The position numbers and the translations under genes are program-made. A DNA stretch of 53,544 nt from Chlorobiaceae bacterium (GTDB taxonomy: Bacteria; Bacteroidota; Chlorobiia; Chlorobiales; Chlorobiaceae): the NCBI GenBank assembly GCA_013334755.1, contig JAAXWX010000009.1:1-53544 (forward strand). The letters are read 5' to 3'. This document shows positions 36,386-46,107 of the stretch, piece by piece. Each line of letters opens with the position of its first letter. Positions within the stretch are counted from its first letter, which is position 1. The notes below the pieces were generated by a model. That model saw only the letters and a program-made list of their open reading frames with translations, made no database searches and had not been told where the DNA came from.

Positions 36386-37699
36386 TTATTTCTGCATGAA
36401 ACGCATGGAAATAGGCACCCCTTCGAGACTGAAATGTTCTCGAAGCTTGTTTTCAAGAAATTTCCTGAAATTGGCCTGAACCAGGAGAGGGTCATTGCAG
36501 AAAAAAGCAAAAACAGGCCATGCTGCATTGATTTGTGTCATGTACTTGATCTTCAGCTCTTTGCCTGATTTTGTGGAAGGGTGTGTGTGTGAAAGTGCCT
36601 CCTCAAGAAATTTGTTGAGAACACTCGTGCTGATTTTACGGGATCTATTCTGGCTGATCTCCTGAGCGGTGTCGATGGCCCGGTAGAGGTTTTTTTTGGT
36701 GAGTGCTGAAACAAAGAGAACCGGTACATAGGAGAGGTTTCCCATGTTTGAGCGGAGGTTATCCTCATATATCTTGCTTGTTTTTGAATCCTTCTCAATC
36801 AGATCCCATTTATTGATCAGAAGGAGTGCCCCTTTTTTTCGCTCCACAGCCATATTGATGATTTTCATATCCTGTTTTTCAATACCCGGTGCGGCATCAA
36901 GCATGACCAGGGCAACATCGCAGCGCTCAATGGCTTTTTCTGTTCTCAGAGAGCTGTAGTACTCGATGCCTGCATCGATTTTTGTCCGTTTCCTCAGCCC
37001 GGCCGTATCTATCAGAATGAACTCCTGCTGCTTTCGGGTAAAGCGGCTGTCAATGGCATCTCGTGTCGTGCCCGGTATATTCGATACAATGAGGCGGTTT
37101 GAACCAAGCAGGGCATTGACGAAACTTGATTTCCCAACATTTGGTCTTCCGACCACGGCAAGCTGGATAGCGCATTCCTTCTCCTGTGGCTGTTTCTCTG
37201 TTTCAGGCAAGGATTCAAGGATGTCGTCAAGCATATCGGCAACACCGCTGCCATCTCTTGCCGATATAAAATAGGGTTTAGTGAATCCTGTACTGATAAA
37301 CGACTCGGCATCAAGGGAGAGTTGCGGAGATTCAACCTTATTGACGGCAAAGAAAAGCTGTTTGTGCTGGAAGGTACGCTGCAGAAGCCTTCCGAGTTCG
37401 AGATCCTCGTATGAGAGACCGGCACGAACATCTGTCACAAAGATAACAATATCGGCATCACGGATGGCCATCAACGTCTGTTCGAGCATTGCCATGCTGA
37501 TGATGTCAGCGTCAGCGTTATAACCACCGGTATCCATTAAAAGGAACTGCTTCCCTTGCCACTCGCCTTCTGCGATGTGCCGGTCTCTTGTTACACCAGG
37601 GGTAGGGTCGACAATGGCGCTTCGTTGGCGCAAAATTCTGTTGAACAGGGTGGATTTGCCGACGTTAGGCCGGCCTACCAGAGCAATTAAAGGCTTCAT
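36386..37699 (-). CDS. der: Ribosome-associated GTPase Der (EngA)
   Basis: Der is an essential GTPase with two tandem G domains needed for 50S subunit assembly. The 437-residue protein shows G1 motifs [13 protein letters not shown] (residues 8-20) and [13 protein letters not shown] (near 184), DTGG and DTAGLRKR switch regions, NKVE and NKWD specificity motifs, and a C-terminal KH-like domain. All motifs are intact. It is divergent from rplM with 152 bases between. Confidence 0.97.
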   Translation of the reverse strand: MKPLIALVGRPNVGKSTLFNRILRQRSAIVDPTPGVTRDRHIAEGEWQGKQFLLMDTGGYNADADIISMAMLEQTLMAIRDADIVIFVTDVRAGLSYEDLELGRLLQRTFQHKQLFFAVNKVESPQLSLDAESFISTGFTKPYFISARDGSGVADMLDDILESLPETEKQPQEKECAIQLAVVGRPNVGKSSFVNALLGSNRLIVSNIPGTTRDAIDSRFTRKQQEFILIDTAGLRKRTKIDAGIEYYSSLRTEKAIERCDVALVMLDAAPGIEKQDMKIINMAVERKKGALLLINKWDLIEKDSKTSKIYEDNLRSNMGNLSYVPVLFVSALTKKNLYRAIDTAQEISQNRSRKISTSVLNKFLEEALSHTHPSTKSGKELKIKYMTQINAAWPVFAFFCNDPLLVQANFRKFLENKLREHFSLEGVPISMRFMQK

Positions 37700-37851
37700 A
37701 AGAACAGATGCGGTCTTGGTAAAAAAAATTGGTACAGGCTCTACAGGAAATTCCTGATTAGATATAAGGTATAATTTGTAGAATTAAGTGGAATAATTTA
37801 CATTGATAAACTTTATTTTTCGGAAAAGTCCAGTTAATCTATAGTAAGAGC

Positions 37852-38301
37852 ATGAGTAAGACGTTAAGTTTTAAAACATATTCGGCAAAGCCTGCAGAAG
37901 TCGACCGGAAGTGGTATGTTGTTGATGCCGAAGGTCAGGTATTGGGCAGAATGGCTTCGGAAATTGCAAAAGTCCTCCGGGGCAAGCATAAACCTCAGTT
38001 TACGCCGCATATCGATACCGGTGATTTTATTGTGGTAACCAATGCTGAAAAAGTTGCTCTCACCGGCAAAAAAGAGGAGCAGAAAAGCTACTTCTCGCAC
38101 TCCCAGTACCCAGGTGGTGTAAAGATTGATCATGTCAAAGACCTTCAGAAGAAAAAACCTGAAAGAATTATCGAAAATGCTGTGTGGGGAATGTTGCCGC
38201 ACAATAATCTCGGACGCCAGTTGTTCAGAAAACTCAAGGTTTATGCAGGCGCTGAGCACCCGCATGCTTCGCAGTCTCCTGTTGAAATGAAGGTAAACTA
38301 A
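37852..38301 (+). CDS. rplM: 50S ribosomal protein L13
   Basis: A 149-residue L13, with [20 protein letters not shown] at the start and HPHASQSP at the end. It stands 17 bases before rpsI in the universal rplM-rpsI pair. The 152-base upstream gap should hold the promoter, and I did not find a clear leader structure there. Confidence 0.97.
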   Translation: MSKTLSFKTYSAKPAEVDRKWYVVDAEGQVLGRMASEIAKVLRGKHKPQFTPHIDTGDFIVVTNAEKVALTGKKEEQKSYFSHSQYPGGVKIDHVKDLQKKKPERIIENAVWGMLPHNNLGRQLFRKLKVYAGAEHPHASQSPVEMKVN

Positions 38302-38318
38302 ATATTAAAGAATAGGGA

Positions 38319-38708
38319 ATGAAAGAGGTTATCGATACAGTAGGTCGCCGTAAAACCTCGGTGGCTAGAGCTTTTATGATTCCGGGAAAAGGCCGGGTTA
38401 TTGTCAACAAACTGCCGATTGAAGAGTATTTTAAAGATGAATTCAAGCGTCAGCAAGCCCTCAGACCTCTTGTGATTACCGAAAGAGCGGAAGAGTTTGA
38501 TATCAAGATCAATGTTCAGGGAGGCGGAGTAAGTGGCCAGTCCGGGGCGGTAAGCCTTGCAATTGCCCGTGCACTTACAGAATTTGATGAAACTGCCCGT
38601 GCTATTCTTAAAACAGAGAAGCTTCTGACAAGGGATCCTCGTATGGTTGAACGGAAGAAATTCGGACGCAAAAAAGCCCGTAAACGCTTCCAGTTCTCGA
38701 AACGTTAA
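38319..38708 (+). CDS. rpsI: 30S ribosomal protein S9
   Basis: A 129-residue S9 with [12 protein letters not shown] at the start, [19 protein letters not shown] in the middle and the conserved basic tail [17 protein letters not shown] that reaches the ribosomal P-site. Coupled to rplM. Confidence 0.97.
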   Translation: MKEVIDTVGRRKTSVARAFMIPGKGRVIVNKLPIEEYFKDEFKRQQALRPLVITERAEEFDIKINVQGGGVSGQSGAVSLAIARALTEFDETARAILKTEKLLTRDPRMVERKKFGRKKARKRFQFSKR

Positions 38709-38799
38709 TTCGTTGTTATTTCGTTTTATTTTATTTCAGATCACAACTTCACATATCGTGTCATTCTGAAAGCATTTCAGATGAAGCTCTCCGGAAGTG

Positions 38800-38818
38800 T
38801 CCGGCGCATTGCGCCGGA
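38800..38818 (+). promoter_or_regulatory. Stable hairpin in the rpsB leader
   Basis: TCCGGCGC and GCGCCGGA form a perfect 8-bp G+C-rich stem around the loop ATT, in the 163-base gap between rpsI and rpsB. No T-tract follows it, so it is not an ordinary terminator. A role in autoregulation by S2 is possible, as rpsB leaders do this in other bacteria, but the structure is not one I can match to a named family. Confidence 0.4.
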
Positions 38819-38871
38819 TACCGGGCAGTACAGGCATGGTAGAGGGACAACTAAATCACAAAAGAGCAGTT

Positions 38872-39633
38872 ATGTCACATTTTCAGCTTGAAGAGATGCT
38901 CCGCGCAGGAGTCCACTTCGGTCACCTTGCACGACGCTGGTGTCCAAAAATGAAGCCGTACATTTTCATGGAGAAAAACGGTGTTCATATTATCGATCTC
39001 CAGAAAACCGTTGTCCTTGCTGATGAGGCACTCAAGGCACTTGAGGCAATAGCCCAGACCGGCAGGGAAATCATGTTTGTGGGAACGAAGAAACAGGCAA
39101 AACATATTATTGCAGAGCAGGCAGAACGTGCAGGTATGCCTTATGTCTGCGAGCGCTGGCTGGGTGGTATGCTTACCAATTTCCAGACTATCCGTCAGAG
39201 TATCAGACGCATGAACTCCATCGACAGAATGGCTACTGATGGCACCTATGACATGATTACCAAGAAAGAGCGTCTCATGCTTGGTCGTGAAAAGGAAAAG
39301 CTTATGAGGATTCTCGGTGGTATTGCCACCATGACAAGGCTTCCAGCTGCGCTTTTTATTGTAGATATCAAAAAAGAGCATATTGCCATCAAGGAAGCTC
39401 GTTCACTCGGGATTCCCATTATTGCCATGGTTGATACCAATTGCGATCCTGAACTCGTGGATTTCGTCATTCCTGCAAATGACGATGCTATACGCTCGAT
39501 TCAGTTGATGGTCAAGGCTGTTGCTGATACTGTTATCAACGCACGGGCTCTGAAAGTTGAAAATGAAGTCCTTGCCGAGATGGATGAAGAGGAAGAGGAT
39601 GGAGATGTTGAAAAGGAAGAGATCAGCGAATAA
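38872..39633 (+). CDS. rpsB: 30S ribosomal protein S2
   Basis: A 253-residue S2 starting at the ATG at 38872 with AGAG just upstream; the open frame reaches further back but that part is leader. Conserved blocks are LLRAG-like [33 protein letters not shown] and [12 protein letters not shown]. The acidic C-terminal tail ([12 protein letters not shown]) is typical. It forms an operon with tsf. Confidence 0.97.
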   Translation: MSHFQLEEMLRAGVHFGHLARRWCPKMKPYIFMEKNGVHIIDLQKTVVLADEALKALEAIAQTGREIMFVGTKKQAKHIIAEQAERAGMPYVCERWLGGMLTNFQTIRQSIRRMNSIDRMATDGTYDMITKKERLMLGREKEKLMRILGGIATMTRLPAALFIVDIKKEHIAIKEARSLGIPIIAMVDTNCDPELVDFVIPANDDAIRSIQLMVKAVADTVINARALKVENEVLAEMDEEEEDGDVEKEEISE

Positions 39634-39666
39634 TCGGTGTTTATAATCAAAAAGAGTGAAATTTCA

Positions 39667-40533
39667 ATGAGCCAGATTTCAGCAACAGATGTTAAAAATC
39701 TTCGTGATATAACAGGCGTAGGTATGATGGACTGCAAAAAAGCCCTTGATGAGAGTGGTGGGGATATGCAGAAAGCTATCGATTATTTGCGCAAGAAAGG
39801 TGCAGCTCTTGCTGCGAAGCGTGCAGACAGGGAAGCCAGGGAGGGTATGGTCGGAATGAAAATAACTGCTGACCATAAGGCTGGAGTTATTTTTGAACTG
39901 AACTGTGAGACCGACTTTGTTGCCCGGGGTGAGGTTTTTACCGCGTTCACGGCGGCACTTGGTGAGCTTGCTCTTGCAAGCTGCACCACATCGCCTGAAG
40001 CATTGTTGAAACTGCAGCTCGGCGAAGCATACGGCGGCGAAACGGTAGACGATGCCATTAAAACAATGACGGGTAAACTGGGTGAAAAGATCAGTCTCAA
40101 GCGCCTTGTTTTTATTGATGCCGCTGATGGACTTGTCGAGGCTTATATTCATCCGGGGTCGCAGCTTGGTGCTATCATTCATATTGCTACAGATCAGCCT
40201 GATGTTGTCAGGGAGCTGGCAAAAGATCTTGCCATGCAAGTAGCTGCAGCGGCTCCGATCGTGGTTGACCGCTCCTGTGTTCCAGCCGATTATATAGCAA
40301 AAGAATCGGAAATTTATCGCCAGCAGGCTCTTGAACAGGGAAAGAAAGAGGAATTTGTCGACAAGATTGTTCTTGGCAGGCTTGAAAAGTACTATCAGGA
40401 TGTAGTACTCAGCGAACAGTTCTTCATTAAAGACAACAACGCAAAGGTGTGTGACGTTCTCGGTGAGTTCCGAAAAAAGCATCAAGTAAAGGTTGATGTA
40501 ATCGGATTTGTACGTTGTAAGTTAGGAGAGTAA
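39667..40533 (+). CDS. tsf: Translation elongation factor Ts
   Basis: EF-Ts exchanges GDP on EF-Tu. The 288-residue protein has the N-terminal [19 protein letters not shown] segment, the [11 protein letters not shown] core motif and the C-terminal coiled-coil domain. It starts 33 bases after rpsB and ends directly at a strong terminator. Confidence 0.97.
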   Translation: MSQISATDVKNLRDITGVGMMDCKKALDESGGDMQKAIDYLRKKGAALAAKRADREAREGMVGMKITADHKAGVIFELNCETDFVARGEVFTAFTAALGELALASCTTSPEALLKLQLGEAYGGETVDDAIKTMTGKLGEKISLKRLVFIDAADGLVEAYIHPGSQLGAIIHIATDQPDVVRELAKDLAMQVAAAAPIVVDRSCVPADYIAKESEIYRQQALEQGKKEEFVDKIVLGRLEKYYQDVVLSEQFFIKDNNAKVCDVLGEFRKKHQVKVDVIGFVRCKLGE

Positions 40534-40567
40534 AAAAAAAGCCTCGTTGTTCGAGGCTTTTTTTTTG
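40532..40567 (+). terminator. Rho-independent terminator of rpsB-tsf
   Basis: AAAGCCTCG and CGAGGCTTT form a 9-bp stem around TTGTT, followed by a run of T residues. The stem begins within the A-tract next to the tsf stop codon. This is the clearest terminator in the window. Confidence 0.92.
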
Positions 40568-40621
40568 TACATAACTTGATGGTTTCGTTTTTTATTAATC
40601 CTTTTTTTTGGGGATAAGGAT

Positions 40622-41332
40622 ATGCTTCACTACAAGCGCATCTTGCTGAAATTAAGCGGCGAAGCACTTGCCGGAGAAGACGGGTATGGCATAAATCCTG
40701 AGATGCTTGAACGTTATGCCGAGGAAATAAAGGAGGCCCGCGAGTTGGGCGCACAAATTGCCATCGTGATAGGCGGGGGTAATATTTTTCGAGGTATGTC
40801 AGAGGCTGCAGCGAAAATGGACCGTGTGCAGGCAGACTATATGGGGATGCTTGCAACAGTGATCAATGCGCTAGCTTTTCAGGATGCCCTTGAACGCAAA
40901 GGGGTCTTTACCCGACTTCAGACGGCCATCAAAATGGAGCAGATGGCTGAACCGTTTATCAGGCGGAGAGCTGTCCGTCATCTTGAAAAGGGACGGGTTG
41001 TTATTTTCGGCGCTGGCACAGGGAATCCATATTTTACAACGGATACTGCTGCTTCACTGAGGGCTATCGAGATTGAGGCTGATATTATTGTAAAAGGCAC
41101 CAGAGTGGATGGTGTCTACGATTCCGATCCCGAGAAGAATTCCAATGCACACTTTTTTTCGGATATATCCTATCTTGATGTCATACGCCAGAACCTTCGC
41201 GTTATGGATATGACGGCAATCACTCTCTGTAGTGAAAACGCACTGCCCATTGTGGTCATGAACATGAACGAAAAAGGGAATTTGACCAGGCTGCTGCTGG
41301 GTGAAAAAGTTGGTTCGCTTGTGCATGAGTGA
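40622..41332 (+). CDS. pyrH: Uridylate kinase (UMP kinase)
   Basis: PyrH phosphorylates UMP to UDP. The 236-residue hexameric-type kinase has KLSGEALAG (residues 9-17), [25 protein letters not shown], and [17 protein letters not shown] near residue 125-140. An AAGGA site precedes the ATG. It follows the tsf terminator and so has its own promoter. It converges with recX, six bases between stops. Confidence 0.97.
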   Translation: MLHYKRILLKLSGEALAGEDGYGINPEMLERYAEEIKEARELGAQIAIVIGGGNIFRGMSEAAAKMDRVQADYMGMLATVINALAFQDALERKGVFTRLQTAIKMEQMAEPFIRRRAVRHLEKGRVVIFGAGTGNPYFTTDTAASLRAIEIEADIIVKGTRVDGVYDSDPEKNSNAHFFSDISYLDVIRQNLRVMDMTAITLCSENALPIVVMNMNEKGNLTRLLLGEKVGSLVHE

Positions 41333-41338
41333 TGAAAC

Positions 41339-41821
41339 TTAACAGGGATCCTCAAAATCCGTACCGGATAGAAACAACTGTTTGAGTACGGTTTGAATTT
41401 CCTGCCATTCAAATCCCCGGTTATAGAGAAAAACTTCAAGTTTTCTTTTTCGTTCAACTTCAGTTGCTTCATGCAGAGATCCGATTTTTTTTTCTGCTGC
41501 CCGAAGGCACTGCGCAGCACTGTTGTACTCTTTCAGGAGATCGACGATAATGGTTTCCGAAACTCCCTTTTTCCGGAGTTCAGTTCTTATTTTCAACTTT
41601 CCTGAAGGTTTTCGCTTTGATCGGCTTCTGATCAGCTCAATGCCGAATATCCGGTCGTCAAGTACTCCCTGCATGGTCAGTTTCTCCAGTATCGGTTTGA
41701 TGCATTCCGAGCCAAACCCCTTCTTCAGGAGTTTGCGTTCAAGTTCCTCCCGGCTGTGATTGCGCAATCCAAGCAGCTTGAGGGCGAAAGCCATTGCGCT
41801 TGAGGTATTGTTGTCGGCCAT
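41339..41821 (-). CDS. recX: RecX family regulatory protein
   Basis: RecX binds RecA filaments and limits recombination. The 160-residue protein has the expected three-helix repeats: ALKLLGLRNHSREELERKL, DDRIFGIELIRSRS with the following GKLKIRTELRKKGVS, and a C-terminal NRGFEWQEIQTVL. I used the ATG at 41821; another start 24 bases earlier is possible. recA is not adjacent, so regulation is separate here. Confidence 0.88.
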   Translation of the reverse strand: MADNNTSSAMAFALKLLGLRNHSREELERKLLKKGFGSECIKPILEKLTMQGVLDDRIFGIELIRSRSKRKPSGKLKIRTELRKKGVSETIIVDLLKEYNSAAQCLRAAEKKIGSLHEATEVERKRKLEVFLYNRGFEWQEIQTVLKQLFLSGTDFEDPC

Positions 41822-42096
41822 GATCAGGAGAATGAGACTTTGCAAGTAGTTTATCAGCTTTGTGAAAAGATCAGCCCTTCACAATTTCAAATGTAATGTA
41901 ACAGGTCGTGGCTCTCTGATCAATAGAAATGTTTGCGCCGCTATTTACTGTCATTCTGCTTATCAATACTCCTTTTGCGGGGAGCTTTTTCTCTCTCGTC
42001 AATTTTACTATATTCAATGCGTCCAATGTAAGCGTATTGATTTTGGTTCCCGCGATCTCCTCGTTCTGTTATTTTATCAGTTAAGAGTAAAAGAAG

Positions 42097-42570
42097 ATGG
42101 CTCGTTATACCCCGGAACAGTTGGCTAAAAGAAACGCTTCCATATGGACTGATATCCAGATTATTCTTGCTCCGATACAGTTTCTTTTTTTTGTTGCTGG
42201 TGTTGCCATAACAGCTCTTTATGCAAACACTCTTTTTGTCACCAGTTTTTACTGGGTCAGTATAGTTATTCTGTTTAAAACGCTCTTTTTTGCCCTTCTT
42301 TTCATAACAGGCATGTTTTTTGAGAAGGAGGTGTTTGATAAATGGGTCTACTCAAAAGAGTTTCTGTGGGAAGACATCGGAAGTACTGTCGCAGCAGTGT
42401 TTCATCTTCTCTATTTTTTCATGGCCTACCTGGGTTATCCCGAACAAGTGCTTATCTGGGAAGCTTTTCTTGCCTATTTCACCTATGTACTCAATGCGTT
42501 GCAGTACCTGATCAGGATTATCCTTGAAAAACTCAACGAACGGAAACTTCGGATTGATGGTCAAATCTGA
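42097..42570 (+). CDS. bchV: 3-vinyl (bacterio)chlorophyllide hydratase BchF/BchV
   Basis: This integral membrane enzyme adds water to the 3-vinyl group in bacteriochlorophyll synthesis. The 157-residue protein has the family start [19 protein letters not shown], then helices with [11 protein letters not shown], a [14 protein letters not shown] loop and EFLWEDIGS, and about four membrane segments. Green sulfur bacteria have two paralogues, BchF and BchV. I prefer BchV because, as I recall, its gene lies near the RLP gene in Chlorobaculum tepidum, which matches the order here; this is from memory. It has a 275-base upstream gap after recX and is followed by a small membrane protein. Confidence 0.85.
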   Translation: MARYTPEQLAKRNASIWTDIQIILAPIQFLFFVAGVAITALYANTLFVTSFYWVSIVILFKTLFFALLFITGMFFEKEVFDKWVYSKEFLWEDIGSTVAAVFHLLYFFMAYLGYPEQVLIWEAFLAYFTYVLNALQYLIRIILEKLNERKLRIDGQI

Positions 42571-42608
42571 CCGGATCAATTCCTGCAGTCAAGACGATCA
42601 CTATCAAA

Positions 42609-42827
42609 ATGAAATACAGTTTTAGAAGACTCTGGAATACCATGTTTTTGTTTGTCGGGCCAGCCTGGTATCTCCTTGTTTGGATGATCTGGTCTTCCGG
42701 CCAGTTGCAGACCATCGGTGACAAGATCTTGTTTCTTGGAATTGTGATTCCCGGGTTTCTCTTTATCTATAGCTCGGGCTTTTTAATTGAAGGGTGGCAT
42801 GAAAACAAGAAAAAAGGGAGATACTGA
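42609..42827 (+). CDS. Small two-helix membrane protein next to bchV
   Basis: A 72-residue protein of unknown family with two predicted membrane helices (TMFLFVGPAWYLLVWMIW; ILFLGIVIPGFLFIYSSGFL) and basic ends (KYSFRRLW at the start, ENKKKGRY at the end). The hydrophobic pattern and Trp/Phe content look like a genuine small membrane protein. It starts 38 bases after bchV, so it may be cotranscribed and could be an accessory of the hydratase or of pigment delivery. Confidence 0.7.
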   Translation: MKYSFRRLWNTMFLFVGPAWYLLVWMIWSSGQLQTIGDKILFLGIVIPGFLFIYSSGFLIEGWHENKKKGRY

Positions 42828-42906
42828 ACAGAAAGTTACTTTTTAGGATATCGTTACTATTTTCAACAATACACTCCGGATTTCGGTGTGAGAAGTATAA
42901 TCTTTT

Positions 42907-45024
42907 ATGCAGAACCTTTGGAATGACGTTGAACTTCAACGCTCCGTAAGCGAGCAGTGCAGTTCATCCGACATGCAGGCAGAACTTGCTGAGCTGGTCT
43001 ATGCGTCCCATCTGCTAGGCAGTGAAAGTTCGCTGGTGATGCACGGCGGAGGTAATACCTCAGTCAAATGTGAACTGGTGGATATGGTTGGCAACCGTGC
43101 TGAAGTCCTCTTGATTAAAGCAAGCGGTGTCGATCTCAGCCGTGTTTCGGGTTGTGATTACACCCCGCTTCGGCTTGGCCCTCTGCGCAAACTTGGTGCA
43201 CTCTTCAGCCGCAACGATCTGGTAAGCGAAGAGGCACTTCGGCGGTTTTCAACGAAAGAGTTCAAACATCTTCTGCTCTTGAACATGTTCAGTCTGACTG
43301 ACCATATGGATGAGCACCGGCTTACTCCTTCGATTGAAACCCTCCTTCACGCCTTTCTGCCGCACAAGTTTATTTTTCATACCCATTCATTCGCCTTGCT
43401 TACCCTCAGCAATCAGCCTGATGGCGACAAGCTTTGCAGGGAAACGCTTGGAGAAAGCTTCGGCTCGGTGCCCTATATCAAGCCCGGTCTTGGTCTTGCC
43501 CGTTCGGCAGCAGTTGTTTATGAGGCAAAACCTGATATTGAAGGTCTTGTGCTTCAAAAACATGGTCTGGTTACTTTCGGAGCCACAGCCAAAGAGGCAT
43601 ACAGTCGTATGATCGAGGCTGTCAGCACGCTTGAAGCGCGTATTGCTGCCGCAGGAAGGAAAACGTTTCCATCAATAACGTTGCCGGCGGAGATTGCTTC
43701 GATTGAAGTGGCGGCTCCTGTGATCAGGGGAGCCTGTGTTGATGAAAAGGCCCCCGGTACGCGTGAGTTTCATCAGTTTATTCTTGATTTTCGTACCTCG
43801 CAGGCTATTCTGGACTATGTTAACAGTTCCGATCTTTTGCGGATGAGTCAAAAGGGTGCAATGACTCCTGATTTTATTATCCGGACCAAGAACAGGCCAT
43901 TGGTCGTTCCTGCTCCTGATGCCAGCGATATTCCGGGATTCAAGGTCGCGGTGCATGAAGCTGTTCAGCGATATCGTCAGGAGTATACTGCTTATTTTAA
44001 TGCCCAGCAGAAAGCTGCCGGTATGAAGGTAACCATGCTTGATCCGTTGCCAAGAGTTGTGCTTGTTCCCGGACTGGGATTGTTCGGGCTCGGTAAAAAC
44101 GCTGAATCAGCCGCAGTCAATGCCGATATTGCAACAGGTACAGCCTCGGCCATCCTTGATGCCGAATCAGTCGGCAACTTTGAATCTATCACTGACCGTG
44201 AAGCTTTTGAGATAGAGTACTGGGACATGGAGCAGGCCAAGGTGACCAAAGTTCACCATGACGTTTTTGCAGGAAAAATCGTTATGGTTACAGGCGCAGC
44301 AAGCGGCATCGGTCTGGCGACAGCCAAAGCCTTCCGCCAGAAAGGGGCTGAACTGGTTATTCTCGATCTGACCAGGGAGGTACTTGATCGTGCCGTTGAA
44401 GAACTCGGCGGTAACGTCCTTGCCCTCACTTGTGATGTTACGTCAAGGGTCGAAATCCAGGCAGCTTTTGATTCTGCCTGCCGTCGGTTTGGTGGTGTAG
44501 ACATTATCGTTTCCAACGTTGGTGCTGCCATTCAAGGCCGTATCGGTGATGTTTCCGATGAACTGCTGCGTAAAAGCTTTGAGCTGAACTTTTTTTCACA
44601 TCACTCCATTGCTCAGGCAGCTGTCAGGGTTATGAAACTTCAAGGCACTGGTGGTGTGCTCCTGTTCAACGTTTCAAAACAGGCCGTCAATCCAGGACCA
44701 GACTTCGGACCTTACGGCCTGCCAAAAGCTGCGACCATGTTTCTTGTGCGTCAGTATGCGCTTGATCATGGCCGTGATGGCATCCGTTCAAACGGTATAA
44801 ATGCCGACCGTATTCGCAGTGGTCTGCTTACAGAAGAGATGATCAGAGCTCGTTCTACAGCCCGGGGTCTGAGTGAAAAGGAGTATATGGCAGGAAACCT
44901 TCTGCAGCTTGAGGTGACAGCTGAAGATGTTGCAGAAGCCTTTGTCCATCTTGCACTTGAAACCAGAACCACCGGTTCAATTACCACTGTGGATGGTGGC
45001 AATATTGCAGCCGCACTCCGCTGA
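42907..45024 (+). CDS. Bifunctional class II aldolase / short-chain dehydrogenase (RhaEW-like)
   Basis: This 705-residue fusion joins a class II (zinc) aldolase domain and a short-chain dehydrogenase. Zinc ligands are visible as His158 and His160 (FHTHS) and His219 (KHGLVTFG). The dehydrogenase has TGAASGIG at 462-469 and Tyr603/Lys607 in YGLPK. The closest characterised architecture is rhamnulose-1-phosphate aldolase/lactaldehyde dehydrogenase, but no rhamnose isomerase or kinase is nearby. It lies first in a run of plus-strand genes containing an LsrF-like aldolase and RLP. Cleavage of a phosphorylated ketose followed by oxidation of the aldehyde is the expected chemistry; the substrate is unknown. 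Confidence 0.88.
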   Translation: MQNLWNDVELQRSVSEQCSSSDMQAELAELVYASHLLGSESSLVMHGGGNTSVKCELVDMVGNRAEVLLIKASGVDLSRVSGCDYTPLRLGPLRKLGALFSRNDLVSEEALRRFSTKEFKHLLLLNMFSLTDHMDEHRLTPSIETLLHAFLPHKFIFHTHSFALLTLSNQPDGDKLCRETLGESFGSVPYIKPGLGLARSAAVVYEAKPDIEGLVLQKHGLVTFGATAKEAYSRMIEAVSTLEARIAAAGRKTFPSITLPAEIASIEVAAPVIRGACVDEKAPGTREFHQFILDFRTSQAILDYVNSSDLLRMSQKGAMTPDFIIRTKNRPLVVPAPDASDIPGFKVAVHEAVQRYRQEYTAYFNAQQKAAGMKVTMLDPLPRVVLVPGLGLFGLGKNAESAAVNADIATGTASAILDAESVGNFESITDREAFEIEYWDMEQAKVTKVHHDVFAGKIVMVTGAASGIGLATAKAFRQKGAELVILDLTREVLDRAVEELGGNVLALTCDVTSRVEIQAAFDSACRRFGGVDIIVSNVGAAIQGRIGDVSDELLRKSFELNFFSHHSIAQAAVRVMKLQGTGGVLLFNVSKQAVNPGPDFGPYGLPKAATMFLVRQYALDHGRDGIRSNGINADRIRSGLLTEEMIRARSTARGLSEKEYMAGNLLQLEVTAEDVAEAFVHLALETRTTGSITTVDGGNIAAALR

Positions 45025-45080
45025 ACCAAAGAAAGAGTAGAGATATAACAATCACAACAGAAAAGAGGAGAACAGTCATT

Positions 45081-45962
45081 ATGGCGGAATACGATAAAGA
45101 CAAACAAGCTAAAGAGTATTACCTTGATACTCCGATTAATAACTACGGTTTTTTTCTGAAAGGAGCACACTCGCTTGACTGGGGCATGAAAAACCGTCTG
45201 TCGAGAATATTCCGTCCGGATACCGGAAAAACAGTTATGCTTGCTATCGATCATGGCTACTTTCAGGGTCCGACCACTGGTCTTGAACGTCCCGACGTTA
45301 ATATTGTCCCGCTCATGCCTTATGCTGATGCAATCATGCTGACCCGCGGTATTCTGCGTACAACTGTTCCCCCGAGCCTCACCAGGGCGGTCGTCATGCG
45401 CTGCAGCGGAGGTCCGAGTATTCTCAAAGAGCTGTCAGATGAAGAGCTTGCCGTTGATATCGAGGATGCCATTCGTATGAACGTTGCAGCAATAACCCTT
45501 CAGATATTTATTGGAGGCGAATTTGAGACCCGCTCTATTCATAACATGACAAGGCTTGTCGACATGGGCCTGCGTTACGGTATTCCAACCATGGCTGTTA
45601 CAGCAGTTGGCAAAGATATGGTACGCGATTCCAAATATTTCAGGCTTGCCTGCAGGATGGCTGCTGAGCTTGGTGCCCAGATTGTCAAAACGTATTACGT
45701 GCCTGAAGATTTCGATACAGTTGTCGCTTCGTGTCCAGTGCCGATTGTCATGGCTGGTGGTAAGAAACTACCTGAGCTCGAAGCACTCACAATGTCACGG
45801 CGTGCTATTGACGAAGGTGCTTCAGGTGTTGATATGGGTCGCAATATTTTCCAAAGCGATGCTCCACTTGCCATGATGAAAGCGGTTAACAAGGTCGTAC
45901 ATGAGCAGATGAGTCCGCAGGATGCTTTTGATTATTTCAATACCATAAAAGCTGAAGGGTAA
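45081..45962 (+). CDS. LsrF-like class I aldolase/thiolase
   Basis: A 293-residue TIM-barrel enzyme of the DeoC/LsrF/FbaB-like group. E. coli LsrF acts on phosphorylated AI-2 breakdown product, using a Schiff-base lysine. Here Lys203 in [13 protein letters not shown] is the likely equivalent, with [10 protein letters not shown] near residue 54-63 and [12 protein letters not shown] binding phosphate at the C-terminal end. Length matches LsrF. No lsrK or lsr transporter is nearby, so AI-2 processing is unlikely to be its only job. A good AGAGGAGAA site precedes the ATG. Confidence 0.85.
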   Translation: MAEYDKDKQAKEYYLDTPINNYGFFLKGAHSLDWGMKNRLSRIFRPDTGKTVMLAIDHGYFQGPTTGLERPDVNIVPLMPYADAIMLTRGILRTTVPPSLTRAVVMRCSGGPSILKELSDEELAVDIEDAIRMNVAAITLQIFIGGEFETRSIHNMTRLVDMGLRYGIPTMAVTAVGKDMVRDSKYFRLACRMAAELGAQIVKTYYVPEDFDTVVASCPVPIVMAGGKKLPELEALTMSRRAIDEGASGVDMGRNIFQSDAPLAMMKAVNKVVHEQMSPQDAFDYFNTIKAEG

Positions 45963-46083
45963 TCGCCTAAAGTGATGCAATCGCTGCAGCAGGCTTGATG
46001 GTCTGTTGCGGTAATCTTTAACAGTTCTATTTTCTTAATTGGCACCTTTTTGCTGCGCCCGGCGGGCCGGAAGAGTGGGGGTT

Positions 46084-46107
46084 ATGACTTTATTCTATGA
46101 ATACTGA
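46084..46107 (+). CDS. Possible seven-codon leader ORF overlapping the RLP start
   Basis: ATG with a GGGGG site three bases upstream opens a frame MTLFYEY that stops inside the first codons of the RLP gene. RLP's own ATG at 46097 has no close ribosome-binding site, so coupled translation through this mini-ORF is possible. It could equally be chance. Confidence 0.22.
   Translation: MTLFYEY

Noticed and set aside
41862-42128. Plus-strand ORF upstream of bchV
   Set aside because: Cysteine- and tyrosine-rich composition unlike neighbours, no ribosome-binding site, and overlap with bchV; likely an untranslated leader.
42907-45962. Rhamnose or AI-2 catabolic operon
   Set aside because: The aldolase fusion and LsrF-like enzyme would fit, but no rhamnose isomerase/kinase and no lsrK or transporter is present, so the specific pathway names are not supported.
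46040-46060. Sequence resembling a sigma-54 promoter before RLP (TTGGCAC...TTGCTG)
   Set aside because: The GG and GC dinucleotides are nine bases apart, whereas sigma-54 promoters need ten; the match is probably chance.
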